A DNA stretch of 5,724 nucleotides from JBGPIT01 sp041485125 (GCA_041485125.1 JBGPIT010000327.1:1-5724), one strand, 5' to 3'; shown: positions 1 to 5,322, numbered from the stretch's first letter. Made by a program: numbers and translations. The notes: a model not told the origin generated them from the letters alone.

Positions 1-1
1 G

Positions 2-142
2 CGGCTCGTGCGGCGCGGCCGCGAGGGGGCGACGGGGGTCATCGTTTGCGGGCGTCATGTCGTCACCATCATCGCGGGTGTCGATACCCGGCGGCAAGGG
101 CATATCCTGTGCACGCTACGTTCGTCGTTGGTCGGGTATTGA
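2..142 (+). CDS. 3' end of an unidentified protein (partial, runs off left edge)
   Basis: An open frame enters from the left edge and ends at TGA 140-142, giving about 46 residues. It contains a hydrophobic beta-strand-like stretch, GVIVCGRHVVTIIAGVD, and ends LRSSLVGY. Counted by hand, G/C is roughly 70%, 54% and 78% at codon positions 1, 2 and 3, the pattern expected of real coding sequence in a GC-rich genome. The other two plus-strand frames here read as arginine-rich low-complexity peptide. I do not recognise the family and no start codon is in view. The TGA overlaps the first codon position of the GRTIG remnant that follows (TGATA), the same layout as TGATG at 5237-5241. That suggests it was once the upstream member of a translationally coupled pair. 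It could still be chance open sequence, since only 46 codons are visible. Confidence 0.4.
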   Translation, partial: RLVRRGREGATGVIVCGRHVVTIIAGVDTRRQGHILCTLRSSLVGY

Positions 143-159
143 TAGGCCGCACTATCGGC
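139..159 (+). repeat. 21-base repeat, left copy
   Basis: These 21 bases match 5236-5256 at 20 of 21 positions. The single difference is A at 144 against G at 5241, which turns ATG into ATA. The shared core is GGCCGCACTATCGGC, whose ends GCCG/CGGC can pair around a CACTAT loop. Both copies contain the TGA stop of an upstream frame and the first codons of a GRTIG peptide, so the repeat is best read as homologous gene starts and not as a mobile-element end. A match this long within 5.7 kb is unlikely by chance. Confidence 0.6.
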
Positions 160-264
160 TGCGATCAGCGTCCCGGAGCCTCGCAGGCGGAGCCTATCAA
201 CGGTCCAGCCATGATGGTCGTCGGTTCTCACCAACATCGCGACGAGCGGCCCGGTCGACGATGA
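142..264 (+). pseudogene. degenerate start of a GRTIG-type gene, left copy
   Basis: Read from codon 142, the frame gives I-GRTIG-CDQR and then roughly 30 residues with no recognisable pattern, to TGA 262-264. The matching piece at 5239 reads M-GRTIG-LWVD. From memory, a family of conserved bacterial proteins begins M-x-x-T-I-G-L-W-I-D-H/Q-R-x-A-V; I could not confirm this. The left copy fits that start if the initiator ATG became ATA and the bases for LW and most of the next codon were lost, leaving G-C-D-Q-R. Third-position G/C falls to about 65% after this point, consistent with non-functional sequence. The rest of the family's length (well over 100 residues as I recall) is absent. From here to the kinase stop at 340 I see no convincing gene on either strand. 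Confidence 0.35.
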
Positions 265-339
265 TCTCACTCACCGAACCCGTCCATGCGATGGGGACTA
301 CGCGATCACCGCGAGAGTAGCGCACTGAAGACATCGGGG

Positions 340-1683
340 TCAGCTCGTCGCGACCGGCAGAACGACGCGAAAGCGTGCACCGCGACAATCGTGACGATTC
401 TCCGCGGCGATCGTACCGCCGTGTGCTCCGGTGATCGTGTGTGCGATGAAGAGCCCGAGGCCGGTCGAGTCGGAGCGACTCGCGGCGCCGGTGTAGCGCT
501 CGAAGATTCGAGACTCCTGGCCGGGCGAGATCCCTTCGCCGGTGTCCTCGACGACGATCTCGATCTGATCTCGCCCTGACGGACGTGCGGCGACCCGCAC
601 CGTTCCTCCGGGCGGCGTGTGCTTGATGGCGTTGCCGAGCAGATTGGCGAAGACCCGGTCGAGCGCCGCCCCGTCCCCGTCGACCGCCGGAAGGTCGCTG
701 TCGCTGTCGAGCACCAGGCTGAGGCCCCTGTGCGCGGCGTAAGGACGGTGATCGGCGACGGCGCGGCGAAGCAGGTCGGTGATGTCGGTCAGGCGTCGCT
801 TGAGGACGAAGCGGTCGGCCTCGATTTTGGAGGCGTCGAGAAAGTTCATCGCGAGCGTGACGGCGTTGTGGACAGCACGCTGCACGTCGGCGAGCAACGC
901 GTCTCGTTGTTCGACGGTCATCTCCCACTCCTCGCGCAGCATCTGTACGAAGCCGTCGATCGCGGCGAGCGGGTTCCGGATGTCGTGCGTCAACATGGCG
1001 ACGAAGTCGGAGCGCGCTCGCACCAGCTCCTCTTTGGCGCGCCGACCCTCGAAATCCGCGAGCCGACTCTTTGCGAGCTCGCGTGCGCCTACCGTGGCGA
1101 TCACCACGCTGCTCACGGTCGCGACCAGAACGGGGAAATTCTGCGCCACCGGGAAGTCGAGCGTGAACAACACCTGCCATGCCGTTGCGATCACGCCGAG
1201 CGCCAGCATCTTCGGCACGTCGAGAGGGAGGAGCAGGCCAGCAGCGAGAATGCACAACACCATCCCCGTACCCTGAATCGCGTATTGGGGGTCCCGAGCG
1301 CCCTCGAAGAGGGGCATGATCGACGCGGTGATCGCCATCAGGAGCGTGAGTGCTCCGCACCCGATCCATGCCGACCACCGGACGGCGTTGCGGGCTCGGG
1401 TGGCGGCCAGCAACGGCATGAGAAGGGCGATCCCGGTGAGTCGCAATGCGACCGCCTCGGGATACCGGGCGGGTGCGATCCGCCACCAATCGACCCCGAC
1501 GAAGGCGAGATGAATGGACCATCCGAGGTGGATGGCCACGCGCGCCCGCCGGAGCATCAGCTCGCGCGTCTCGCGGATGAACTCCTCGGGCAAAGCCCGG
1601 CCCGCGACGCTCGACCAACCCCTCAGGTGAGATCCCCTTTGGCCAGAAGGATACCTCCGAACCAGGCGATCCCGAACCCACAA
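340..1683 (-). CDS. membrane-bound sensor histidine kinase, no adjacent partner regulator
   Basis: This 447-residue protein has a hydrophobic N-terminal half (about residues 45-200, five or six likely membrane spans), a short coiled linker (about 200-225) and a complete kinase core. The H-box is FVAMLTHDIRNPLAAI with phospho-acceptor His233. The N-box is NLLGNAIKHTP (Asn351), the G1 box is VEDTGEGIS (Asp380), followed by IFERYTG and the G2 motif STGLGLFIA (Gly408-Gly410). No receiver, PAS or HAMP domain is seen, so the signal probably acts through the membrane block. It is expected to autophosphorylate at the inner membrane and pass phosphate to a regulator outside this window, or to the KdpE-like protein at 3891. 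The start is uncertain. TTG at 1683 follows GGAGGTGA at ideal spacing, but that motif lies in sequence that also looks coding on the plus strand. In-frame alternatives are TTG 1593 and ATG 1557. Resemblance to other kinases seems to begin near LPEEFIRETREL, which starts at 1593. Confidence 0.9.
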   Translation of the reverse strand: MWVRDRLVRRYPSGQRGSHLRGWSSVAGRALPEEFIRETRELMLRRARVAIHLGWSIHLAFVGVDWWRIAPARYPEAVALRLTGIALLMPLLAATRARNAVRWSAWIGCGALTLLMAITASIMPLFEGARDPQYAIQGTGMVLCILAAGLLLPLDVPKMLALGVIATAWQVLFTLDFPVAQNFPVLVATVSSVVIATVGARELAKSRLADFEGRRAKEELVRARSDFVAMLTHDIRNPLAAIDGFVQMLREEWEMTVEQRDALLADVQRAVHNAVTLAMNFLDASKIEADRFVLKRRLTDITDLLRRAVADHRPYAAHRGLSLVLDSDSDLPAVDGDGAALDRVFANLLGNAIKHTPPGGTVRVAARPSGRDQIEIVVEDTGEGISPGQESRIFERYTGAASRSDSTGLGLFIAHTITGAHGGTIAAENRHDCRGARFRVVLPVATS

Positions 1684-1826
1684 TCGTCACCTCCATCGAG
1701 GTGCGACGAGGCGCTTCGGGCACCCCGCGCGAGAGGGTCGCGCGCAGCTTGTCGGTCATGGTCGCGCACATCGCCGTTGGCTCGGACGACGTCACCGGCG
1801 TCGATCTGCTCCTCAGCCCGCGATAG
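1581..1826 (+). pseudogene. orphan C-terminal fragment of an unidentified protein
   Basis: A plus-strand frame is open from just after TGA 1578-1580 to TAG 1824-1826 (81 codons) but has no ATG, GTG or TTG before GTG 1701. From 1680 the codons look genuine: by hand, G/C is about 67%, 56% and 88% at positions 1, 2 and 3. The protein reads sensibly, with TIVTSIEVRRGASGTPRERV followed by MVAHIAVGSDDVTGVDLLL. I do not recognise the family. Its 5' part runs antisense through the beginning of the kinase gene at 340-1683, so it appears to be the tail of a gene whose front was lost when that gene arrived or was rearranged. The antisense frames on the minus strand, including the 72-codon frame ending at 1623, are better explained as its mirror. 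Alternatively it is a chance frame. Confidence 0.4.
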
Positions 1827-1929
1827 CGACGTTGTGGTCACTCTCGTCTGGTGCCGGCACGAGGTTGTTCACGTCCTTCGCGGCGTTTCTGTCAACGTAA
1901 CAGCCGTTCTCGGACGTTCATCCTTCTAT

Positions 1930-2033
1930 GCTCTTCCAAGCACAGGGCACACGATCGGGCCATCGGCGTCAGTGGCGAGACACCGCAAGAGGACGAGGAC
2001 ATCGCCAAGATCGGCGCCGCCGCGCTGCGATAG
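1930..2033 (+). pseudogene. C-terminal remnant of a GlcG/HbpS (DUF336)-like protein
   Basis: Codons 1959-2033 read AIGVSGETPQEDEDIAKIGA followed by AALR and a TAG stop. This closely follows the ending I know from the GlcG/HbpS (DUF336) family, where G-A-I-G-V-S-G-G-T-x-E-Q-D-E-x-x-A-x-A-G-x-x-A-L is the C-terminal signature. Just upstream, in the neighbouring frame, LPSTGHTIG (about 1933-1959) fits the residues that normally precede AIGVSG, so a single-base loss near 1959 would join the two. The other 100 or so residues of a normal DUF336 protein are missing. The piece is therefore a dead fragment. Members of the family bind heme or accompany oxidative metabolism, but no activity is expected here. 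Confidence 0.5.
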
Positions 2034-2214
2034 CGGTCGTCTAGCCTGCGAAAGGCTCATCGAAACCGCCAGGACTCCTCGCGGCGCTCAGCTTATGCAT
2101 GGTGTCCTTGACGGATAACTTACGAGGGCACTCTACGCCGCGCCGCACCGCCGCCGACTGCTGCAACTCGCGTTGAGGCATTGCCGGGCGCTTCAGACCC
2201 AGCATATGTGGAAC

Positions 2215-2222
2215 GGGAGGAG
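2215..2222 (+). promoter_or_regulatory. strong Shine-Dalgarno, far ahead of the first ATG of the KdpD-like gene
   Basis: GGGAGGAG is the best ribosome-binding sequence ahead of the KdpD-like gene. It lies about 53 bases before the first standard start codon (ATG 2276). At ideal spacing from it (5 bases) is ATC 2228, in frame with the kinase and followed by an open stretch TPAENLHDAETESSW leading into Met at 2276. The frame is open back to TGA 2174-2176 with no ATG, GTG or TTG. Either ATC is used as a rare start, or a former ATG/GTG was mutated, or the sequence is coincidental. Confidence 0.4.
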
Positions 2223-2275
2223 CCGCGATCACGCCCGCCGAAAACCTGCATGATGCCGAGACCGAGTCGTCGTGG

Positions 2276-3898
2276 ATGCGAGGTCTCGATGAGCATGCGG
2301 CGAAGGTCGGAGGATGGTCGGCCAACGACTCGCGGACGGCGACCCGCGCGTCCCCCGCCTCGGCGAGCGGCCCGCGATGGCGGCGGATCGCGAGCGAGCA
2401 AGCGCTGTCGTATCTCGCGAGCGGGGCCATTGTCGCGGTGTCGGCGATCATCGCCTGGGCCGTGCTGGCGATGGCGTCCCTGCCGCACGTCTCGATCATT
2501 TTCCTGTGCGCCGTGCTCGCGAGCGGCGTGCGCTGGGGGCGCGGCCCCGCCCTCTTCGCGGCGATATTGAGCGTTGGAGCGGCGAGCTACTTCTTCTATG
2601 CGCCGATCTACAGCTTCGCCGTCGCCAGTCCACAGGACCTGCTCGATCTTCTGATCTTCTCGATCGCGGCAGTGCTCACCAGCGCACTGGCCGAGGAGGT
2701 TCGGCGACGTCGCATCGCCGCCGAGCGCCACGACGCGATGACGGCCAAGCTCTACGCCTTCAGCCGTCAACTGGCCGGTATCGCCGATGCCGACGAGCTG
2801 CTCGGAACGATCGTGGAATCGGTCTCGGGCGTCCTAGGCGTGGATGCGGTGCTGATCGTGTCGAAAGACGGGCGCGTCGTCGCTCGCGCGCGCGACGGCA
2901 CGGTGGCTGCGCCGCCCGCGGTCGTGCTCGCGACGACTGTCATGCTGCGGCACGCCGCGGGTGATCGGCACGAGCACGCCGTGCACGAGCCCGTTGGGTG
3001 GCGTTTCAAGACCTTGCGACGCGGCGGGCGCAACGTCGGCGTGCTCGCTGTCCCGGACCGCGAGGGCGACGGCGACGCGGGCGCGCGGGAGCTCCTCGAG
3101 GCGCTCGTCGACCAGGCCGCGGTCGCGATCGAGCGCGCGCAGCTCGCCGCCGCGATCGAGGATGCGCGCGTCAATGCGAAGACCGAGGAGCTCCGGGAGG
3201 CGCTGCTGAACTCGGTCTCCCACGATTTGCGGACCCCCTTGGCCGCGATCATCGGGTCGGCCACATCGCTTCAGACCTTCGGCACACTGGACGACAAGGA
3301 GGCAACGGCCGAGCTGGTCGCTACCATCCGAGAGGAAGGCGAACGGTTGCACGCCTTGATCGGTAACATCCTCGACCTGAGTCGCATCCGTGCGGGCGAG
3401 ATCCATCCCCGTCTCGAGATGGTCGAGCTCGCCGATATCGTGAACGCGGCCCTGCGGAGAGCCGAGCGCGCCCTCCACTGTCACGACGTCACGGTCCATC
3501 TCCCCGACGATCTCCCGATGCTGCAGCTCGATCTGTTCCTCATGGAGCAGGCGCTGGTGAACGTCCTGGAGAACGCCGCCAAGTACTCGCCGAGGAAGAG
3601 CCTGATCGAGGTCACGGCGCGGCTCGTCGGCACGGAGGTCGTGCTCGAGGTCCGTGATCACGGCGTCGGCATCGTCGCCGACGACCTGCCGAATGTCTTC
3701 AACCAGTTCTACCGGGCCGAGATGCGCGATGCGAAGCCGTCGGGGACCGGTCTCGGCCTCTCCATCTGTCGGGCGTTCGTCGAGGCCAACCATGGCTGCA
3801 TCGTGGCCGTCAGCGACGGTGCCGGCGAGGGCGCGACTTTCCGCGTGACCTTGCCGCTGGCCGAGGATGCGCACCAGCTCAGGCTGCGCGATGAGTGA
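2276..3898 (+). CDS. KdpD-like sensor histidine kinase lacking the N-terminal KdpD/Usp domains
   Basis: This 540-residue inner-membrane kinase matches the C-terminal part of KdpD, the potassium and osmotic-stress sensor. Four closely packed hydrophobic segments (about 47-66, 73-85, 92-107 and 121-138) form the DUF4118 block, with ALFAAILSVGAASYFFYAP typical of it. A GAF-like region follows (about 172-290). The core has H-box SVSHDLRTPLAAI (His316), N-box ENAAKYSP (Asn433), G1 DHGVGI (Asp461), FNQFYRAE and G2 SGTGLGLSI (Gly490-Gly494). All catalytic motifs are intact. Full KdpD is about 900 residues. The missing front carries the ATP-binding KdpD domain and the universal-stress-type domain, and no trace of either is seen upstream. 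It should phosphorylate the regulator encoded immediately downstream, whose gene overlaps its end. ATG 2276 is the first standard start but has a weak ribosome-binding site. A strong one at 2215-2222 points to an earlier non-standard start at ATC 2228. Confidence 0.92.
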   Translation: MRGLDEHAAKVGGWSANDSRTATRASPASASGPRWRRIASEQALSYLASGAIVAVSAIIAWAVLAMASLPHVSIIFLCAVLASGVRWGRGPALFAAILSVGAASYFFYAPIYSFAVASPQDLLDLLIFSIAAVLTSALAEEVRRRRIAAERHDAMTAKLYAFSRQLAGIADADELLGTIVESVSGVLGVDAVLIVSKDGRVVARARDGTVAAPPAVVLATTVMLRHAAGDRHEHAVHEPVGWRFKTLRRGGRNVGVLAVPDREGDGDAGARELLEALVDQAAVAIERAQLAAAIEDARVNAKTEELREALLNSVSHDLRTPLAAIIGSATSLQTFGTLDDKEATAELVATIREEGERLHALIGNILDLSRIRAGEIHPRLEMVELADIVNAALRRAERALHCHDVTVHLPDDLPMLQLDLFLMEQALVNVLENAAKYSPRKSLIEVTARLVGTEVVLEVRDHGVGIVADDLPNVFNQFYRAEMRDAKPSGTGLGLSICRAFVEANHGCIVAVSDGAGEGATFRVTLPLAEDAHQLRLRDE

Positions 3899-4601
3899 CC
3901 TGCGCGATACAATTCTCGTCGTCGACGACGAGCCGCAGATCCGGCGCTTCCTGCGTACCAGTCTCACGGTCCACGGGTACGACGTCGTCGAGGCGTCCAC
4001 GGGTCACGAAGCCTTGCGCTACGTGACGAGCGGTCACGTCGATCTCGTGGTGCTCGATCTCGGCTTGCCCGACGTCGATGGGCTCGAGATCCTGCAAACC
4101 ATTCGCGGATGGTCGCGCGTGCCGGTCTTCGTGCTGTCGGTCCGCAACCGCGAGGCGGAAAAGGTCAGCGCTCTCGAGGGTGGCGCCGACGACTACATTA
4201 CCAAGCCTTTCGGTATGGCAGAGTTCGTTGCCCGCGTACGAGGGACCCTCGGGCGCCGCCGACTCGAGGAGACGCCGTTGCCGGTGTTCGTGGTCGGCAG
4301 CCTCGAGGTCGACCTGGCGCGACGAATCGTGCGCCAAAACGGCACGGAGGTTCGCCTCTCCCCGAAGCAGTATCGCCTCCTTCAGGTACTCGTGACGAAT
4401 GCCGGCAAGGTGGTGACGCACCAGCAGCTCCTCCGAGAGGTGTGGGGCAAAGCCCACACCGAGGACGTCCACTACCTCCGGATCTTCGTGCGCAAGCTCC
4501 GTACCCGACTCGAGGTCGACTCGACACGACCGCGCTACATCCAAACGGAGCTCGGCGTCGGCTACCGCCTGCGCTCGCCGGATCAGTTCGACCCCCCATA
4601 G
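3891..4601 (+). CDS. KdpE-like OmpR-family response regulator
   Basis: This 236-residue protein is a two-domain DNA-binding regulator. The receiver domain (about 7-117) has the acidic pair Asp12-Asp13 in ILVVDDEPQIRRFL, phospho-acceptor Asp56 in LVVLDLGLPDVDG, switch Ser83 in VFVLSVRN and Lys105 in YITKPF. The C-terminal winged helix (about 135-232) contains LSPKQYRLLQVLV, HQQLLREVWG and the recognition region HYLRIFVRKLRTRLE, ending GVGYRL. The HYLRI...LR..LE segment and the overall ending are close to KdpE as I know it. Start ATG 3891 was chosen over an upstream in-frame GTG because it places the conserved receiver start correctly and overlaps the kinase stop by 8 bases (ATGAGTGA), a typical translationally coupled pair. 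Its likely targets include the TTTACG direct repeat just past its own stop. No kdpFABC is visible, so the symbol kdpE would overstate what is known. Confidence 0.94.
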   Translation: MSDLRDTILVVDDEPQIRRFLRTSLTVHGYDVVEASTGHEALRYVTSGHVDLVVLDLGLPDVDGLEILQTIRGWSRVPVFVLSVRNREAEKVSALEGGADDYITKPFGMAEFVARVRGTLGRRRLEETPLPVFVVGSLEVDLARRIVRQNGTEVRLSPKQYRLLQVLVTNAGKVVTHQQLLREVWGKAHTEDVHYLRIFVRKLRTRLEVDSTRPRYIQTELGVGYRLRSPDQFDPP

Positions 4602-4606
4602 CACTC

Positions 4607-4620
4607 CCGCGTTTACGCGG
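4607..4620 (+). other. small hairpin just after the kdpE-like stop codon
   Basis: CCGCG and CGCGG can pair around a TTTA loop, 5 bases after the stop. There is no T-run behind it, so it is a poor intrinsic terminator. It overlaps the first half of the TTTACG direct repeat, and part of the apparent symmetry may be incidental to that operator-like site. Confidence 0.3.
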
Positions 4621-4628
4621 AATTTACG
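4612..4628 (+). promoter_or_regulatory. candidate KdpE-type operator (TTTACG-N5-TTTACG)
   Basis: Two identical hexamers TTTACG start 11 bases apart (4612 and 4623), one helical turn. OmpR/PhoB/KdpE regulators bind such tandem direct repeats as head-to-tail dimers. From memory, the E. coli kdp promoter site for KdpE is TTTATA-N5-TTTACA, with the same half-site length and spacing and a close sequence. I saw no other TTTACG on the plus strand of this window. It lies about 130 bases ahead of the small membrane protein gene and directly after the gene for a KdpE-like regulator, a logical place for an output promoter. I found no convincing -10 element, so the exact promoter is not defined. Confidence 0.45.
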
Positions 4629-4760
4629 TCCTCGACCCCGCTTGTGCATGGAACGGTAACCACGTGCCGGCGGAAAATGATCCCATCGGTGTGTCTCGCG
4701 CGCGGCTCGACGCCGACGCCGGCGCCGGACGCCGCTCGATTCTGGAAAGGGGACAGGAAG

Positions 4761-4871
4761 ATGGACGGAAGCTCGTTAGTCGATCCCAAATGGTTCTACG
4801 TCGCGTTCGCCGCGATCCTGGTGGTGGTCGGAGGCTTGATGTGGTGGGCGGGCCTGCTGAAGAAAAAATAG
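4761..4871 (+). CDS. 36-residue single-span membrane protein with Lys tail
   Basis: Short protein MDGSSLVDPKWFYVAFAAIL continuing VVVGGLMWWAGLLKKK. Residues 11-33 form one hydrophobic, tryptophan-containing transmembrane helix. The charge layout (acidic and neutral N-terminus, three lysines at the C-terminus) suggests a cytoplasmic C-terminus by the positive-inside rule. ATG 4761 is preferred over an upstream in-frame GTG at 4644 because GGGGACAGGAAG lies directly before it, and the intervening residues look like non-coding sequence. It follows a KdpE-like regulator and a candidate KdpE-type operator, and is 23 bases ahead of the next gene, so the two probably share a transcript. KdpF, the small single-span subunit of the potassium pump, is similar in size, but this sequence does not look like KdpF and no kdpA follows. 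I do not recognise a family. It may be a small regulator or stabiliser of a membrane complex, or of the kinase itself. Confidence 0.65.
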   Translation: MDGSSLVDPKWFYVAFAAILVVVGGLMWWAGLLKKK

Positions 4872-4894
4872 GCTCGGCGAGCCGGCGCTTGACG

Positions 4895-5239
4895 ATGCCC
4901 TACGTCGGACCGACCATCCACGACACGCCGGAGCGGCGGCTGCTGCTGGCCGTGCTCCTGAACGGGATGCTGCACCTTCGGCGTGGTCGCAACGATCCGA
5001 CGGCGCTCGAGGCCGCGCGTTGGATTCGCGGCGAGCTCGACGGCGCCGATACGCCGTGCTCCTTCGCCTCGGTGTGCGAGGCGCTTGATCTGAACCCCGG
5101 GTACCTCGCGCGACGGCTGCTCTCCGGCGAGCATGGCGGCGGCGCCGTACTGAAGATGCCGCGGAGGCAGGTTCGTACCCGATACGCGCGTGGAAAGCGC
5201 GAACCGTACCGCGCTTGTCGGGATGCGTGCGCAGGTTGA
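4895..5239 (+). CDS. 114-residue protein with helix-turn-helix-like segment
   Basis: The protein begins MPYVGPTIHDTPERRLLLAV. An N-terminal helical region (about 12-50) contains ERRLLLAVLLNGMLHLRRGR and AARWIRGEL. A segment near 55-76, SFASVCEALDLNPGYLARRL, has the pattern of a helix-turn-helix. The basic tail (about 88-106, RRQVRTRYARGKR) could contact nucleic acid. I remember small uncharacterised proteins of deltaproteobacteria and acidobacteria with the same core (PFSF..ICEALGLDP.YLRRGL), so this is probably a member. Their function is unknown to me. ATG 4895 fits the usual beginning of that family, although its ribosome-binding site is weak. The same frame is open far upstream through the kdpE-like gene, but that is shadow. 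A small hairpin (GGCTC-GGC-GAGCC, 4871-4883) separates it from the membrane protein gene. Its TGA stop overlaps the ATG of the GRTIG peptide at 5239 (TGATG), implying an operon with that gene before it was broken. Confidence 0.68.
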   Translation: MPYVGPTIHDTPERRLLLAVLLNGMLHLRRGRNDPTALEAARWIRGELDGADTPCSFASVCEALDLNPGYLARRLLSGEHGGGAVLKMPRRQVRTRYARGKREPYRACRDACAG

Positions 5240-5256
5240 TGGGCCGCACTATCGGC
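5236..5256 (+). repeat. 21-base repeat, right copy
   Basis: This copy matches 139-159 at 20 of 21 positions and keeps the intact TGATG stop/start overlap. Its core GGCCG-CACTAT-CGGCC can form a 5-bp hairpin, one pair longer than in the left copy. The match is coding-like (codons for GRTIG), which favours two related gene starts over an insertion-element terminus. Confidence 0.6.
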
Positions 5257-5322
5257 CTTTGGGTTGACGAGGTCGCTTCACAGGTTGCGGTCGCCGTCGC
5301 CGGCGCCGCGTCGTCACACTGA
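5239..5322 (+). pseudogene. truncated start of a GRTIG-type gene, right copy
   Basis: ATG 5239 opens M-GRTIG-LWVD, then continues as EVASQVAVAVAGAASSH to TGA 5320-5322, for 27 residues in total. The first ten residues match the remembered start of a conserved bacterial family (TIGLWIDHRxAVVV). The remaining residues do not, so the reading appears to leave the true gene at about 5268. The ATG overlaps the stop of the preceding gene, the usual sign of coupled translation, so an intact gene probably once stood here as the last member of the operon. The break lies just before the end of the leftward gene at 5338, which may mark a deletion junction. If the family assignment is wrong, this is simply a 27-codon open frame. 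Confidence 0.4.

Larger units (their letters stand above)
1827..2275. other. spacer between the divergent kinases, with remnants and no intact gene
   Basis: About 450 bases separate the unidentified remnant ending at 1826 from the first ATG of the KdpD-like gene. The GlcG-like tail occupies about 1930-2033. The rest shows no frame with convincing codon use on either strand. Promoters for both kinases should lie here or overlap the remnants. On the plus strand TTGACG (2108-2113) resembles a -35 element but has only a poor -10 candidate (TCTACG, 2132-2137). On the minus strand TTGACA (1895-1890) likewise lacks a good -10. The notable signal is a strong ribosome-binding sequence at 2215-2222, listed separately. 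Confidence 0.6.

Noticed and set aside
197..1795. Long minus-strand frame (532 codons) overlapping the kinase in another frame
   Set aside because: It is arginine-rich shadow sequence without domain motifs, sharing the region with the kinase frame that has all catalytic boxes.
1623..1841. Minus-strand 72-codon frame ahead of the lone kinase, with TTGACA upstream at 1895-1890
   Set aside because: It has no good ribosome-binding site, no recognisable protein features, and mirrors plus-strand codons that look more genuine. The -35-like hexamer has no acceptable -10.
2041..2101. Short minus-strand frame (19 codons, starting MHKLS) with AAGGA ahead of its ATG
   Set aside because: Too short and without any supporting pattern; such sites are expected by chance in 450 bases of spacer.
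619..2118. Long plus-strand frame (499 codons) across the kinase and spacer
   Set aside because: It is antisense to the well-supported histidine kinase. Its translation is a low-complexity mirror product and codon use after 1830 is not coding-like.
2108..2137. Possible promoter for the KdpD-like gene (TTGACG, then TCTACG at 18 bases)
   Set aside because: The -35 match is good, but the -10 matches only half the consensus, so it is not supportable as a feature.
2834..4000. Long minus-strand frame (388 codons) antisense to the KdpD-like gene
   Set aside because: It is a mirror of a high-GC coding region. The plus-strand frame carries complete kinase motifs.
3879..4649. Minus-strand frame (256 codons) antisense to the KdpE-like gene
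   Set aside because: It is shadow of an unambiguous response regulator on the plus strand.
4719..4728. Perfect palindrome CCGGCGCCGG in the leader of the small membrane protein gene
   Set aside because: It lies in GC-repeat sequence (GACGCC runs) where such palindromes arise easily, and no second copy or functional context is seen.
139..5256. Mobile element or genomic island bounded by the 21-base repeats
   Set aside because: No transposase, integrase or tRNA is present, and both repeat copies encode the same gene start rather than the two halves of a split target.
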